Assembly (NCBI GenBank): GCA_016802295.1
Contig: JAESIW010000062.1
Coordinates: 111,233 to 175,232, forward strand
Direction: 5' to 3'
Source of the DNA: Brachionus rotundiformis
Taxonomy: Eukaryota > Rotifera > Eurotatoria > Ploima > Brachionidae
DNA length: 64,000 bases
Part shown: in pieces, positions 43,486-55,000 of the stretch
Position numbering within the stretch: position 1 is the first letter of the stretch
How the letters are laid out: each line of letters opens with the position of its first letter
The notes under the pieces: generated by a model
Told to the model about the DNA's origin: nothing
Seen by the model: the letters and a program-made list of their open reading frames with translations, nothing else
Database searches by the model: none
Position numbers and translations under genes: made by a program

Positions 43486-43971
43486 CCGTAAACTCTTGTT
43501 TACTACCTAATGGGTTCAAATAAAAAGGTGGGGGGTTGTAATTTATAAAGTAAATTTCTAGTATAGGTATTTTAAGATTGAAAAAATTCGAAACCCGGGG
43601 TAAAATAAAAATTATTTAATAATTTAAATGGGCTTATAATGAAAAATTCAAATTTTTTGAAAAAAAATTCGATTCTTTACAGAAAAAATAGAAAAAAGTA
43701 CTAAAATAATAGTTTAATTTTTGATGAGCTACTCATCTTCATCTTCATAGTCATCATCATCATCATCAACATTATCATCATCGTCATCACCTAAATCGAT
43801 GATGAAATTCAGCTATACTTCATATAAGTATTTCAAAGTTTTCTAAATTAAAATCCCGGGGTTATAATGAAACTTTTTTTGAAAAACCAAGGGCTTCTAG
43901 TATTTATTATGGTGATGGGGCAATAGCTTAAACCATACTTGTAACCCGAGGTAGTAAACAGGATTTTACGG
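43486..43971. mobile_element. MITE, 486 bp, TA target duplication
   Basis: The left end CCGTAAACTCTTGTTTACTA and the right end, reverse-complemented (CCGTAAAATCCTGTTTACTA), form TIRs of about 25 bp flanked by TA (43484-43485 and 43972-43973). The interior has a TCA/TCATCA microsatellite at 43735-43795 and no coding frame. TA sites and 5'-CCG suggest a Tc1/mariner-related non-autonomous element. Confidence 0.8.
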
Positions 43972-44030
43972 TATTTTCAATTGATATTTAATTTTTAAAA
44001 TTAAGTAGAAATTATATTTTAAATTTGATA

Positions 44031-45117
44031 ATGAAATCAAATCAAAGAAACAAAATTTTTTTAATATTAACTTTTTTAACTGTTATTTTCTTATTATTCT
44101 ATTTATTTTTTGCACCATCGGTCAATTTTTCGAAAAGTCTGTATCTTTTGAAAAATTATCAAAATCAAAATTCAATTTCCAATTGTCAACAATATATTTT
44201 TCAAAATAATAGAAAAATAGCAAAAATCCTAACAAATGGCACAATAACATGTGATTTAGGCAAATCTCTATCTCGTGGTAATAATCAATCAGTTATTGCC
44301 TATAGTTTGTATGGAACAAATCAAGTATATTTTAGGCTATTGGAGACCATTTTGATACAAGCCAAAGAGTTTTATAAAAATTATACCATTCGAATTTATC
44401 ATGACTCTTCATTGAATTCTAGTCTAATTAATAAATTAGAGTATTCTTACAGCAATGTAGATTTTTGTAATGTAGAATACGTGCCAATGATCAATTCAGG
44501 TATTAATAAAGGCAAAAACATAAACCTAAGCTACATTCCTCCTCAATCTTGGAGATTTATTGCTCTTGGAGATGACTTGATCAATACAGCCTTGTGGAGG
44601 GACATTGATTCTCTGTTTATTCAAAGAGAAATAGACTCTGTAAATGAATGGCTTTGGTCAAATAAATTCGGTCATATTATGAGAGGTCATATTTAAATAA
44701 AAGATAAACTCAGCAAGAATAAAACTTTATCTTTCAGATAATCCACATCATGGTACATTAATACTTGCAGGAATGTGGGGTCTCAAATTGAGTCAAAATC
44801 GCTCTTTGGCAAATCAATTTTTTGCCAAATTGCAAGACAAGACAATGGCACCCAATTTTTTAAAAAGTGGAGTTGCCAGAAAATGGCTTGACCAGCAGTA
44901 TTTAGCTGTTCATGTGTACAAATACATCAAAAACATTTCAGTAATTCATGATAGTTATTTATGCAAAATATACCATGACTCGACTCCGTTTCCAAGCAAG
45001 AGAAAAGGAAATTGCTTTGTGGCCACACAAACATCAAATTGTAGTGCGATTAAAATGCTGCCTCCATGTCCAAAAGAATGTAGGCCACACAATCATCAAG
45101 ACTGGGATCGATGTTAA
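44031..45117 (+). CDS. Type II membrane, glycosyltransferase-like protein, copy 1 (344 aa)
   Basis: Two exons, 44031-44685 and 44738-45117, separated by a 52-bp GT..AG intron; the join keeps frame through HIMRDNPHHGT. A single membrane segment near the N-terminus (IFLILTFLTVIFLLFYLFF, residues about 9-29) with a short basic cytoplasmic tail predicts a type II Golgi/ER protein. The lumenal part has VIAYSLYG, LETILIQAKEFYKNYTIRIY, ALWRDIDSLFIQREIDSVNE (a DxD-like RDIDS at about residue 190), MRDNPHH and ILAGMWGLK. This pattern (acidic RDxDS, REx..V..W, MRDxPxH, GGMWG) fits an uncharacterised glycosyltransferase-like family. A sugar-transfer role is inferred, not shown. A near-identical paralog lies at 49747-50833 and broken copies at 26005 and 42005. 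The upstream TTG-ATA-ATG context makes the ATG at 44031 the natural start. Confidence 0.82.
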
Positions 45118-45119
45118 TG

Positions 45120-45600
45120 GATCTAAATTACGCCAACTAGTTTGATTAAAACAAATTAATCTGCGAAGCTTTTTATCAAATTAAAATTCTTAGTTTTCAT
45201 ACTTTTCTAATAATTCAAAATTTCATTTGATAGTTATTTTTACATGGGTTATTAAAATTTCCACAGTATTTAAAAAATTTATATTGTACTTAAATTCTTA
45301 AATTAGGACTTTTTTAATTAAAAAGTTTGTTAAAATAAGATAAGCTTATTTAGGATTGCTGTGTATTTTTTAAAAGATAAATAAAATATTCTTTTAAAAA
45401 TTAAATAGTTGAGAATTAGATTATTTCTAACATCCAGATTACATTTAATCAATTTTAATAAATATTTTTGAAAATAGCTTTTAATTGATATCTCCCTCAA
45501 ATACCACTACTGCAACTACTTTACTTGTATCACTGGAATTACCAAAATCAGTACCAAGTCTTTTTCATAATAAATTGAATATTTTTAAAAAATTTGGTAT
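45120..45600. other. Intergenic, nothing recognised
   Basis: AT-rich 3' flank of copy 1 with no open frame of note. Confidence 0.4.
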
Positions 45601-45618
45601 GAATTATTTTGTTATTAC

Positions 45619-45651
45619 TTAATCTACTGAGTCAAAGCAGCAGCATCCCAT
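45619..45651 (-). CDS. Possible tiny MGC-family ORF (MGCCCFDSVD) or first exon
   Basis: An ATG at 45651 on the minus strand opens MGCCCFDSVD before a stop. The preceding minus-strand sequence (AAATTTTCAAAAC just before the ATG) resembles the leader of the two Gly-rich MGC genes. A GT at the TCA codon could splice on to a distant exon, but I could not keep frame convincingly. It may be a remnant of a third family member. Confidence 0.25.
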   Translation of the reverse strand: MGCCCFDSVD

Positions 45652-45809
45652 GTCCTGAGTTTTGAAAATTTTATTCTAAATAAATTAATAATAAACTTTT
45701 TTGAGTCAATATTTAATCCAAAAATAATTTTAAAATCGTTTATTTTTTAAAGACAATAAATTGATAGAAAATTATTTTTTTTAATTTTCTAGATCTTTTT
45801 AATATTTTC

Positions 45810-45828
45810 AGTTGATTTTAAATCAACT
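45810..45828 (-). promoter_or_regulatory. 3' palindrome of MGC gene B
   Basis: AGTTGATTTTAAATCAACT, 40 bp beyond the stop codon of the gene at 45868-46212. It differs from the gene A palindrome by paired, compensating changes and by its centre base. TTACATTAAT follows on the plus strand, as at gene A. Confidence 0.6.
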
Positions 45829-45867
45829 CTAAATTTTACATTAATTATATCGAAATAAAAAAAAACA

Positions 45868-46212
45868 TTACAGACCACCAGAATCTCCACCACCACCACC
45901 TGAATCTCCACCACCACCTGAATCACCACCACCACCTGAATCACCACCACCACCTGAATCACCACCACCACCTGAATCACCACCATTACCTAAATCACCA
46001 CCTCCACCAAAAAAACTTCCACCACCGAAACTTGTTGAGCCAATTCCAGAAGACCTTGATAAAATAGGACTTGAAGAATACGTATTTGTTGATCCTAGAT
46101 GGAAAAAAGGAATTCGTTTATGATAAAAATAAGGATATTGATTGAAGTAAGGATATCCATTACATTCAGTAAAATATCCATAATCGCAACAGTCAGAATA
46201 GCTACATCCCAT
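45868..46212 (-). CDS. Small Gly-rich repeat protein with MGC N-terminus (gene B), 114 aa
   Basis: Begins MGCSYSDCCDYGYFTECNGY, with the same MGC....CC layout as gene A and so the same predicted N-terminal lipidation. An aromatic Tyr/Phe/Pro-rich segment follows (NQYPYFYHKRIPFF) and a Ser-rich linker (about residues 40-60). The rest is a tandem array of GGGGDS (15-18 bp DNA units), ending GGDSGGL. Compared with gene A the repeat has lost Cys and His and gained Asp/Ser, so the two arrays evolved separately from a shared N-terminus. Single exon. Function unknown. Confidence 0.72.
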   Translation of the reverse strand: MGCSYSDCCDYGYFTECNGYPYFNQYPYFYHKRIPFFHLGSTNTYSSSPILSRSSGIGSTSFGGGSFFGGGGDLGNGGDSGGGGDSGGGGDSGGGGDSGGGGDSGGGGGDSGGL

Positions 46213-46245
46213 GGTTACAAAATTTTAAAAATTTAATGCTTTTTC

Positions 46246-46264
46246 AGACTTATTTATATAAACA
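46246..46264 (-). promoter_or_regulatory. TATA-type promoter element of MGC gene B
   Basis: The minus strand reads GTTTATATAAATAAGTCTGA about 40 bp upstream of the ATG, matching gene A's GTTTTTATAAATAACACTGA. Further upstream AAAAAATATGAAATTATTT is also shared, near 46284-46302. Confidence 0.6.
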
Positions 46265-46309
46265 AAGATTTTTTTATTTAATTAAAAAATATGAAATTAT
46301 TTAATATCG

Positions 46310-47640
46310 TTAGTCATTGTATGTTTTTTTTTAAATTAATATTTTTTCAAAAACATTAAGATATAAGAAAAATTTAACAAAATCTTATGATAAATTGAAT
46401 TAATTTCATAGTTTCTAGCATTCGAAAAATTAAAAATTGTCTATTTAACTGAAGTAATTAAAAATAAGAGTGAATTCAAGGATCATTAATTAATTAATTA
46501 TGAAAAATCATAAGCATCAAATTAGAGAGGCTTTCAATTGGTTTCAAGTGACTAGTAATTTAAATATTTTTGATTTTATTTAACAAATTTTTAAATAAAA
46601 ACAACAAAAATTTATTTTTGTTTTTTTTTTAATGGACTAATTAAATGCAATGACTTCTAGTGCGTATGATAAGAAAGAAAGTAATTACAGATAACTAGAA
46701 GGCTACGTTTGACTTATAATAAAAGTTCTCACAAAAAAAATTTATGACAGCTTTTATTTTTTAAAGTCTTATATTTTGAGTAGTAGAAAAAATATTTTTT
46801 AATAGAATTTTTATATTCGTAAAGTAACAAAAAAAAATTAGAAATATTATTTGTAAATATAGAAAAATACCTGTGAAAAAAGAAAAATAAAATATTAGTT
46901 TTTCTAGGCATTCTGCGTTTTTGTTTATCGGCTTGCCCGTTTTGATTTTCTGTTGGTCAATTATTGCACCCAATGCTCAATATTTGGTTCAATGTTGGTT
47001 TGTATTGGCTTGAAAGCGTTCATATTTCAAAGAGAAGTTGAATTTCTCAGAGCCGGGAGAGTTTCTTTTCGACGGCCTCTTTTTGAATTTTTCTCAATGT
47101 TAAGATCTAGAGTTGAAAATTCTAATAAATCTAATTTCATATCCAATACCAATCATATGGTTGCATATAAGATTTTCTTCTAATATTTACAACTACACTC
47201 CCAAATCTCAAAACACATGCCTTGAATTGTAACTGAAAATAATTGAAACGGTTGAATTTTAAAAACACGTTTTGAACATTTCTTTTGTTGCTTGCTGATC
47301 ATTCTTTGACACTGTGATCATTTAAAATGTTAGTTCACTTTGAGTAAATTTTACTATTCTTTTTCTTAAGCGCGCCCATTCAAAGACCCGAGTCTTAACA
47401 TGTTCAGAGATAATAAATTGAGGACTAATTTTTAAAACTATTTAATTTTCTTTTTACTAAGATATAAAGAACATTTTTTAGAATTCAATAAATATTTGAA
47501 TTTAAATGTTATTTTAATTGAGTAAAAAACTTGAATAGAGATAAGATGATGGAAATAAGACATATTTTATTTTTGAATAAAAATTTTCAAACATAGCCTT
47601 ATTAGAAAAATTAAAATAAATTTTAAAATCTTAAAATTGA
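46310..47640. other. No gene recognised
   Basis: Non-coding or unrecognised. A stretch around 46950-47180 has higher GC and an open 76-codon plus frame (LKAFIFQREVEFLRAGRVSF) that may be decayed coding sequence. The 47400-47640 part is the probable promoter region of the astacin gene. Confidence 0.4.
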
Positions 47641-47650
47641 TTTCAATATA

Positions 47651-48430
47651 ATGAGAAGGATTATATTTTTTGTCTGTCTTTTTAAAATTTTTTCATCAGC
47701 ACCATTTATTGATGATGATTTTGATCCAAAATATGGACAGCTATTCGAGGGCGACATAGCTGGTATCGATAAAGGTATTGCTCAAATACCAACTAACAAT
47801 TATGCCAAATGGCCGAATGGAATTGTTCCATACATGATTGATCCTTTGACCTACAATCAAACAGAGATTGAGGTAATTTTAGCAGGCATGAAAATAATTG
47901 AAGACCAGACGCGAACAAATGGAAAAAATTGCATTACATTCGTGCCAAGAACAAGTGAGAGAACTTTTTTGAGAATTTTTAATGGACAAGGATGCTGGTC
48001 TTACGTTGGTCAGCAGCAAAAGGTTGGTGCTCAACAGCTTTCTCTTCAAAAACCATCAGCAACTGTGCGTGGTTCATGTATTTATAAAAGTACTGTTGCC
48101 CATGAGCTTATTCATGCTTTGGGCTTTTGGCATGAACAAAGCAGACCAGATCGTGACAATTATGTGAAAATAAATTGGGAAAATATTGCTGTTGACAATC
48201 AGCACAATTTTGATAAGTATGGTACAGAATTTACCGATGACCTGGGCTTTCCTTACGATTACCACTCAATAATGCATTATGATTCGCATGCTTTTTCTAT
48301 TAATGGTAAGCCTACCATTGAAGTCTTACAAAGTGGAGTCGAGCTCATTTCTGTGCAAGATGACCTCAAAAGAGACTCAATCAGTGAAATAGATGCTGGC
48401 GAACTTAAAAAATACTATGGCTGTATTTGA
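47651..48430 (+). CDS. Astacin-family (M12A) zinc metallopeptidase, secreted, 259 aa
   Basis: The signal peptide (MRRIIFFVCLFKIFSSAP) is followed by a short propeptide with FEGDI (about residues 33-37), the aspartate-switch motif of astacin zymogens. The catalytic domain starts around residue 50 (KWPNGIVPYMID). The extended zinc motif HELIHALGFWHEQSRPDRD begins at residue 151, with the three His and Glu intact, and the Met-turn SIMHYD is at about residue 206. Cysteines in NCITF, GCWSYVG, GSCIY and the terminal YYGC fit the two conserved disulfides. The protein ends right after the catalytic domain, so it has no EGF, CUB or ShK module. Single exon, no defect seen. It should be a secreted endopeptidase, digestive or hatching-type; which of these is not decidable. 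Confidence 0.95.
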   Translation: MRRIIFFVCLFKIFSSAPFIDDDFDPKYGQLFEGDIAGIDKGIAQIPTNNYAKWPNGIVPYMIDPLTYNQTEIEVILAGMKIIEDQTRTNGKNCITFVPRTSERTFLRIFNGQGCWSYVGQQQKVGAQQLSLQKPSATVRGSCIYKSTVAHELIHALGFWHEQSRPDRDNYVKINWENIAVDNQHNFDKYGTEFTDDLGFPYDYHSIMHYDSHAFSINGKPTIEVLQSGVELISVQDDLKRDSISEIDAGELKKYYGCI

Positions 48431-48439
48431 ATTAAATTT

Positions 48440-49740
48440 TTGATAATAAAAATTAATTACAACATCTAATAAACTTTATTATTATTTTTAATATTAAAAT
48501 TTTGGTGATGTTATTGGTCACGATTATGTGGTTCCATATGTGAACTCGTTTTCATGCTGAATCTTATGAAGATATATCGGATCTTCCAACTGAATCCACT
48601 CTCTGGTGCTTTCAAGTCAAGTCAAAATTTGCCACCTTTTACACTCATATTTCAATTAAACTCTGATTCTAATTAGCTTAATTAGTTTTATTTAATTTTC
48701 AAATATGTTGGGTGGTCCACACCGATAATAAACTCAAACTTTAATTAAAGAACTTGATACCAAAGAATATTAATAAATTTAATTACATATTGTTTAGCAT
48801 TCTGGAAATTAAAAACTGTAAAGAGTAATTTATTAAATTCATCATATAGTCATTTATATTATTTTATCTTTTTAATATTTTATTTTAAATTTTGATCTTG
48901 AAACTTTTTACCTATAAGTATGAATGTGTTAGAGAAGGTACAAGAACGGGCAAAGATCCCTGTGTAGCTTAGAAGTATGTCGTATAAGTTTTAAAAAAAC
49001 TTATATATTGTGGTATCTTTCTTGAAAAATTGTGTACAAGATTTTAGTGGACTTTTTTTTAAATTGAAATTGCATAATTGTTTCTCATTAAGTTTCGTTT
49101 TAAAAATATATAAAATTTGAAAATAGGAAAAAAATTATTTCTTTAAACTTTTCCAAAATAATTATTTGATACCAATTTATTTATGGAAAAATTCACTAAT
49201 TAAAAAAAAATATGTAAATATTTATTTGAAAATTTATCTAAAATAATTTTTTAAAAAGTAGTGAAACATAACTTTTCAATTCAACAATTCCATCAATTTT
49301 GATAATTTCAGGGAAAAAACAAACAGAACAACAATGGTTAGAGTATTTAATTCAAAATATAGGAAAATTTTTAAAAGTAGAGAGGTAGTCATTACTCAAA
49401 CTGTGATTAAAGATCTTGAAAATAAACTTTCTTGAATTAATTAATTTAATCTCATAATGAAAATAAGAATTGTTAATTACACCGAAAAAATTAATATCAA
49501 GAGTTAATTCAAGAAACTAAAAGTTGTTTAAAAGTTTCCAATTTAAAGAAAACAATCTATTTGTTAATATATTGAATTTAATTGTTTCCCTTATTGAATT
49601 TAAATAATTGACTTTCATTATATTTCCAAAAGCTGATATCTAAATTAGATCTGAAATAAATTTAAATCATAAAAATTATCACGTTAATCAAGTATTTTTA
49701 ATTATTATTTTAGATTTTGAGAAGAAATTACATTTTAAAT
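48440..49740. other. Intergenic with a LINE C-terminal scrap
   Basis: At 48918-49000 the plus strand reads MNVLEKVQERAKIPV and LRSMSY, matching the LExVQxRAxK block near the C-terminus of jockey/CR1-like LINE polyproteins. The rest is AT-rich without features. Confidence 0.5.
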
Positions 49741-49746
49741 TTGATA

Positions 49747-50833
49747 ATGACGTTAAATCAAAGAATAAAAATATTTTTAATATTAACATTTTTAACTGTT
49801 ATTTTCTTATTATTCTATTTATTTTTTGCACCTTCGGTCAATTTTTCCAAAAGTTTGTATCTTTTGAAAAATTATCAAAATCAAAATTCAATTTCCAATT
49901 GTCAACAATATATTTTTCAAAATAATAGAAGAATAGCAAAAATTCTAACAAATCCCACCATCACATGTGATTTAGGCAAATCTCTATCTCGTGGTAATAA
50001 TCAATCAGTTATTGCCTATAGTTTGTATGGAACAAATCAGGTATATTTTAGGCATTTGGAGACCATTTTGATACAAGCCAAAGAGTTTTATAAAAATTAT
50101 ACCATTCGAATTTATCATGACTCTTCATTGAATTCTAGTCTAATTAATAAACTAGAGTATTCTTACAGCAATGTAGATTTTTGTAATGTAGAATACGTGC
50201 CAATGATCAATTCAGGTATTAATAAAGGCAAAAACATAAACCTAAGCTACATTCCTCCTCAATCTTGGAGATTTATTGCTCTTGGAGATGACTTGATCAA
50301 TACAGCCTTGTGGAGGGACATTGATTCTCTGTTTATTCAAAGAGAAATAGACTCTGTAAATGAATGGCTTTGGTCAAATAAATTCGGTCATATTATGAGA
50401 GGTCATATTTAAATAAAAGATAAATTCAGCAAGAATAAAACTTTATCTTTCAGATAATCCACATCATGGTACATTAATACTAGCAGGAATGTGGGGTCTC
50501 AAATTGAGTCAAAATCGCGCTTTGGCAAATCAATTTTTTGCCAAATTGCTAGACAAGACAATGGCACCCAATTTTTTAAAAAGTGGAGTTGCCAGAAAAT
50601 GGCTTGACCAGCAGTATTTAGCTGTTCATGTATACAAATACATCAAAAACATTTCAGTAATTCATGATAGTTATTTATGCAAAATATACAATGACTCGAC
50701 TCCGTTTCCAAGCAAGAGAAAAGGAAATTGCTTTGTAGCCACACAAACATCAAATTGTAGTGCGATTAAAATGCTGCCTCCATGTCCAAAGGAATGTAGG
50801 CCACACATTCATCAAGACTGGGATAAATGTTAA
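49747..50833 (+). CDS. Type II membrane, glycosyltransferase-like protein, copy 2 (344 aa)
   Basis: Exons 49747-50401 and 50454-50833 with a 52-bp intron, the same lengths as copy 1. The protein differs from copy 1 at about a dozen positions only, several near the N-terminus (MTLNQRIKIF against MKSNQRNKIF; NRRIAKILTNPT against NRKIAKILTNGT). The intron differs at about one base. Similarity fades within about 25 bp upstream of the ATG and ends at the stop codon. All motifs of copy 1 (RDIDS, MRDNPHH, AGMWG, C-terminal Cys pairs) are intact. Confidence 0.82.
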
Positions 50834-51069
50834 TCAATAAATTTAAAACGCAGAAATGCTCCTTTTGCAATACTCCGAAAAATTTTTGAAAAAATCTCTG
50901 CTTTATCAGATTTTATATTTTTTTTTAATTTATAGCTAAAATTTAATTTATCTTTTCACACGAAAATAAATACCCTGAAAGATATTAATTTCATCTTGGC
51001 AAAACTATGTTTTTAAAGCATTTTTAAAGCTTTATCTGATATGTGCAAACTTTTAAAAATTAGTTAAAT

Positions 51070-51470
51070 ATGTCAAAGATTATTGGAACCAAAGTCGAAA
51101 CTGACATCAAAAGGCTTTCCAAAGAGAATTATAGCAATGTACAAATAAAAATACATAAAACTGTTGAAAGAAGACGATCTTGATTTCAGCGTTTCATCAA
51201 TTTGTCAGGTTTTAAAAAACGGCGAAGAAAGACCATTCAAGCGAAGAAAAGTCCGAAGACCCCCAACCAAAAAACACTTAGTATGGTCAAGAAGGTGCAA
51301 AGTTTAGTGACAAAAAGAAATCCAATGTCCAATCGCGATATTTGAAATAAAACAGGATTAGGCCTGGCAATAATCAGCAAGGTGATTCATCAGGACTTAG
51401 ATCTTGAAACAAAAAATAAGACCAAAGTTCACAAACTAAGCCAAGAAAACAAAAAGAACTGGAAGACCAA
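51070..51470 (+). pseudogene. N-terminal fragment of a Tc1/IS630-type transposase
   Basis: Joined frames read KRLSKENYSNVQIKIHKTV, then KTLSMVKKVQSLVTKRNPMS and KTGLGLAIISKVIHQDL, ending KKTKVHKLSQENKKNW-like sequence. This is the paired HTH region of Tc1/IS630-like transposases. The catalytic domain is absent; LINE sequence starts right after. Confidence 0.6.
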
Positions 51471-51474
51471 TTTC

Positions 51475-51746
51475 AGTTCTAGGTCTACTTCTTTTTCTGA
51501 TTTTTATCAATTATTCTCCTTATCTTTTAAGAAAATTTGACATAAAAATGTTTGCTGATGACATTAAAAGACTTCTTTCTATCAACTTCTGTAAAAATAC
51601 AGTTTTTTAAGACGTTTATATTGCCTTATTATGATCATTGCTCGACTCTCTTATCCTATTTCTTATCCCTTAGTCTTACATGGGGTGAGGCAAAATGTGT
51701 TGCGAAGGACAGAATTAAGTGGAAAAAAGATTGCAGTTATTTTTAA
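51475..51746 (+). pseudogene. LINE reverse transcriptase scrap, internally deleted
   Basis: One frame reads FLFLIFINYSPYLL and IKMFADDIK, the RT active-site region (here FADD). A shifted frame then reads VKIQFFKTFILPYYDHCSTL, the downstream LPxFDYCS block. Sequence normally between these blocks is missing. Confidence 0.65.
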
Positions 51747-52081
51747 CTGATTACTTATTAGTAGCACATATCAACTCTGTAGACCTTTAATTCACTGTCA
51801 TGTTCTCACATGTTTTCTTATTATAAAATTGCTTGTAATTCTATAATTTAAATAGATTATTATTCACGGCAACGAGAAGTAAATAAAGAATTATTTCCTT
51901 TTTATTCAGTTTAATCCCTAATCTAAACACGTTTGTCTAAAAAAGTATTATAATCAAAATTAATTAAGATTTAAAAAAGCGAATGTGTTTATTTTTATAA
52001 AATGAATAATTTAAACAATCAAAATATTGTCTTTAAATTGTGAATATACATTAGATAAAAAAATGAAAAATTTACAAGAAA

Positions 52082-55000
52082 TTAACCAGTGTCTTGTGAC
52101 CAATAGTTATCAGAACTTTTGGAAGGATTTTCTAGGTGCACTTTTTTCTTGCAATAACTGTTTAATAAATTGATTGCTTTTTCTCTATTACCTTTGTACT
52201 TCAAAACCCATTCACTCAACAACAAATTGTAGTATCTTTTTGTTTCAAAAAGCCTTAGATACTTATGAGAATTGAAGCTCGGAAATATTCTCAAAAAGCA
52301 TCCTTTTCTGTTGTACTCATCTTCACTTTCAATCAAAATTCGAATGTCATCAGGCGTCAACTTGTCCACAATGGTCGACAACGCTTTCTTTATTATTTAA
52401 AATTAATTAATGCTTATCATTTTTACATCATATTAGTTAAAAATATACTTCATCATTATGTTTTTGTATGAAGTATTGGTGCTTGCACTTTTCATCATTG
52501 GACAAAGATTGTGGCAAAGCTGATCTATTCAATACAAGAAGTTTTGGCACTTTTTTATAGTTTTTTTTGCCTTCTTGTTTGGCTATTTCCTTTGGGTCGG
52601 GAAGCATGTGTCCAGCNNNNNNNNNNNNNNNNNNNNNNNNNNNNNNNNNNNNNNNNNNNNNNNNNNNNNNNNNNNNNNNNNNNNNNNNNNNNNNNNNNNN
52701 NNNNNNNNNNNNNNNNNNNNNNNNNNNNNNNNNNNNNNNNNNNNNNNNNNNNNNNNNNNNNNNNNNNNNNNNNNNNNNNNNNNNNNNNNNNNNNNNNNNN
52801 NNNNNNNNNNNNNNNNNNNNNNNNNNNNNNNNNNNNNNNNNNNNNNNNNNNNNNNNNNNNNNNNNNNNNNNNNNNNNNNNNNNNNNNNNNNNNNNNNNNN
52901 NNNNNNNNNNNNNNNNNNNNNNNNNNNNNNNNNNNNNNNNNNNNNNNNNNNNNNNNNNNNNNNNNNNNNNNNNNNNNNNNNNNNNNNNNNNNNNNNNNNN
53001 NNNNNNNNNNNNNNNNAACGCTTTCTTTATTATTTAAAATTAATTAATGCTTATCATTTTTACATCATATTAGTTAAAAATATACTTCATCATTGTGTTT
53101 TTGTATGAAGTATTGGTGCTTGCACTTTTCATCATTGGACAAAGATTGTGGCAAAGCTGATCGGTTCAATACAAGAAGTTTTGGCACTTTTTTATAGTTT
53201 TTTTTGCCTTCTTGTTTGGCTATTTCCTTTGGGTCGGGAAGCATGTGTCCAGCCAAATTGAATAGATCGGCTATCATTTGGCCTTTAACACTCACGTCCA
53301 ATGGTGAACTCGAATGCAAACTGGGACTAATGTTCACTTCAACAATCCAAGGCTTCAAATTCTCATCCAGTATAACATCAAATCCAAAAAGTTCATGAGT
53401 GGAGTACTTGCGCTTAAGATGGGTCTTTACCAGTATATTGACATGAGGGTCGCCACTAAATTTTTACATTAGATAATTTTTAAAATGTATCTTTTATTTT
53501 TTTTTTACCAAATAATAGTTTTTATGACCAGATCTTTGATATTTTCCCAAATTCTGTCCGTGTTGATGCCCTTTTTTTGCAAATAAATCCAAAGAGCCTT
53601 TAGACTCCACTTGTGACCAACACAGGCATTCTCATCATCATTCGATTTGTACTCTTTGTTGGTTTTGTTAATACTGTAGTTGGTCAGGTGCATAAATTTA
53701 TCACTTATTGTCTTGGATGAGTTCGAGTATCTATCAATTAGATAAAAAAGAAAATCTCAAATTAAACTTTAGCCAAGAAAAAGCTACTTTCGCGAAGCGA
53801 ATCGAGTCAGGCCATCATTGAACAGATAAATCCTAAGAGGATCATATGATGTGACATAAACATAAATTCGAAGATCGAATTTCAAGCCATCTATTAAATA
53901 CGGATTAGACAAATACTTTTGTACAACACAGGCTCTCTTTTTTGGTATTTGTTCTATCTTGTTTACCACTCGAATTCCTTGGCCGCGCGCACTTGCTGGC
54001 TAAAAGGACAACAATTATAGTTTTTAAATGTACAATTAATTGTTTAAATTTGAGCTTATTTTTCAATTAATTACTAATTTCTTAAATTTAATATGAAAAC
54101 TCTATATTTATCTTTAAAGTTTTTAACTCTATTTTTTATTTATTTATCTGTACCGAGCTAAGGCTCCTAAAATTTATTTAAAAAACATATTTTGAACGAA
54201 AGATTTATGAAACTTAAAAATACCAACACTTTCGTTCAAAGACCGCTAATAAGTGATGTCCACAAATTAATTAAAATTTATCATAATATAATAGGTTTCG
54301 TAATAAAAATAATAAAAATAAGACAATTTTTATTTAATTTCAAATGTCATATAATGATAACTAATCAATGATTTTTATCACTTTTTTTTTAATAATTAAA
54401 AAATGATCAAAAATAATACACTCATCGCAGAAATTTATTTTTTATTGATCAGCTTCAGATCAAATTGATTAGTTAATTAGTTAATTAATTTAATATTAAT
54501 GTCCAAAATTGAATAATTTATAATAGCTTTAAATCTAATTTTAAATTATCCCTATTTCATTTCATGACTATTTTTAACTTTTGTTTCTCTCATGTGTCTC
54601 ATCGTTCTTAGTGTTTTGTTTAACGTTATAATTTAAGTTTCTCCATGTCCTTTTTGTTATTCTATTTTATTTTTATCCTTCCATTTTAACTTAGAACTTA
54701 AATTTTTATTTCTTTTTTGAAACTTTATCTGAAGGAGCAATAGCTCGATCAGAATAACAAATAAAAAAAACCCAAATGTATTTATTTTAAAAAACTTATT
54801 TTATGCCATAATGGAAAACGAGACTGAATCTCATGAAAGGGTCATGCAGTTACCGTCTTCGTTTAATAAATTTTAAAGAAATCGCCGAATGTTCCAATAG
54901 AGAGAAAAAGAAAAGAAAAACTTATCATAATAATAATAATAAGGGTCCTATTTCTTTGAAGTCAAAGTTGGGGACGAGATTGCATCGCGCCATACGGTCC

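Noticed and set aside
52511..53108. Long open frames (156-178 codons) across the gap
   Set aside because: They consist almost entirely of N; the readable ends are antisense to TTLL4 and duplicated sequence.
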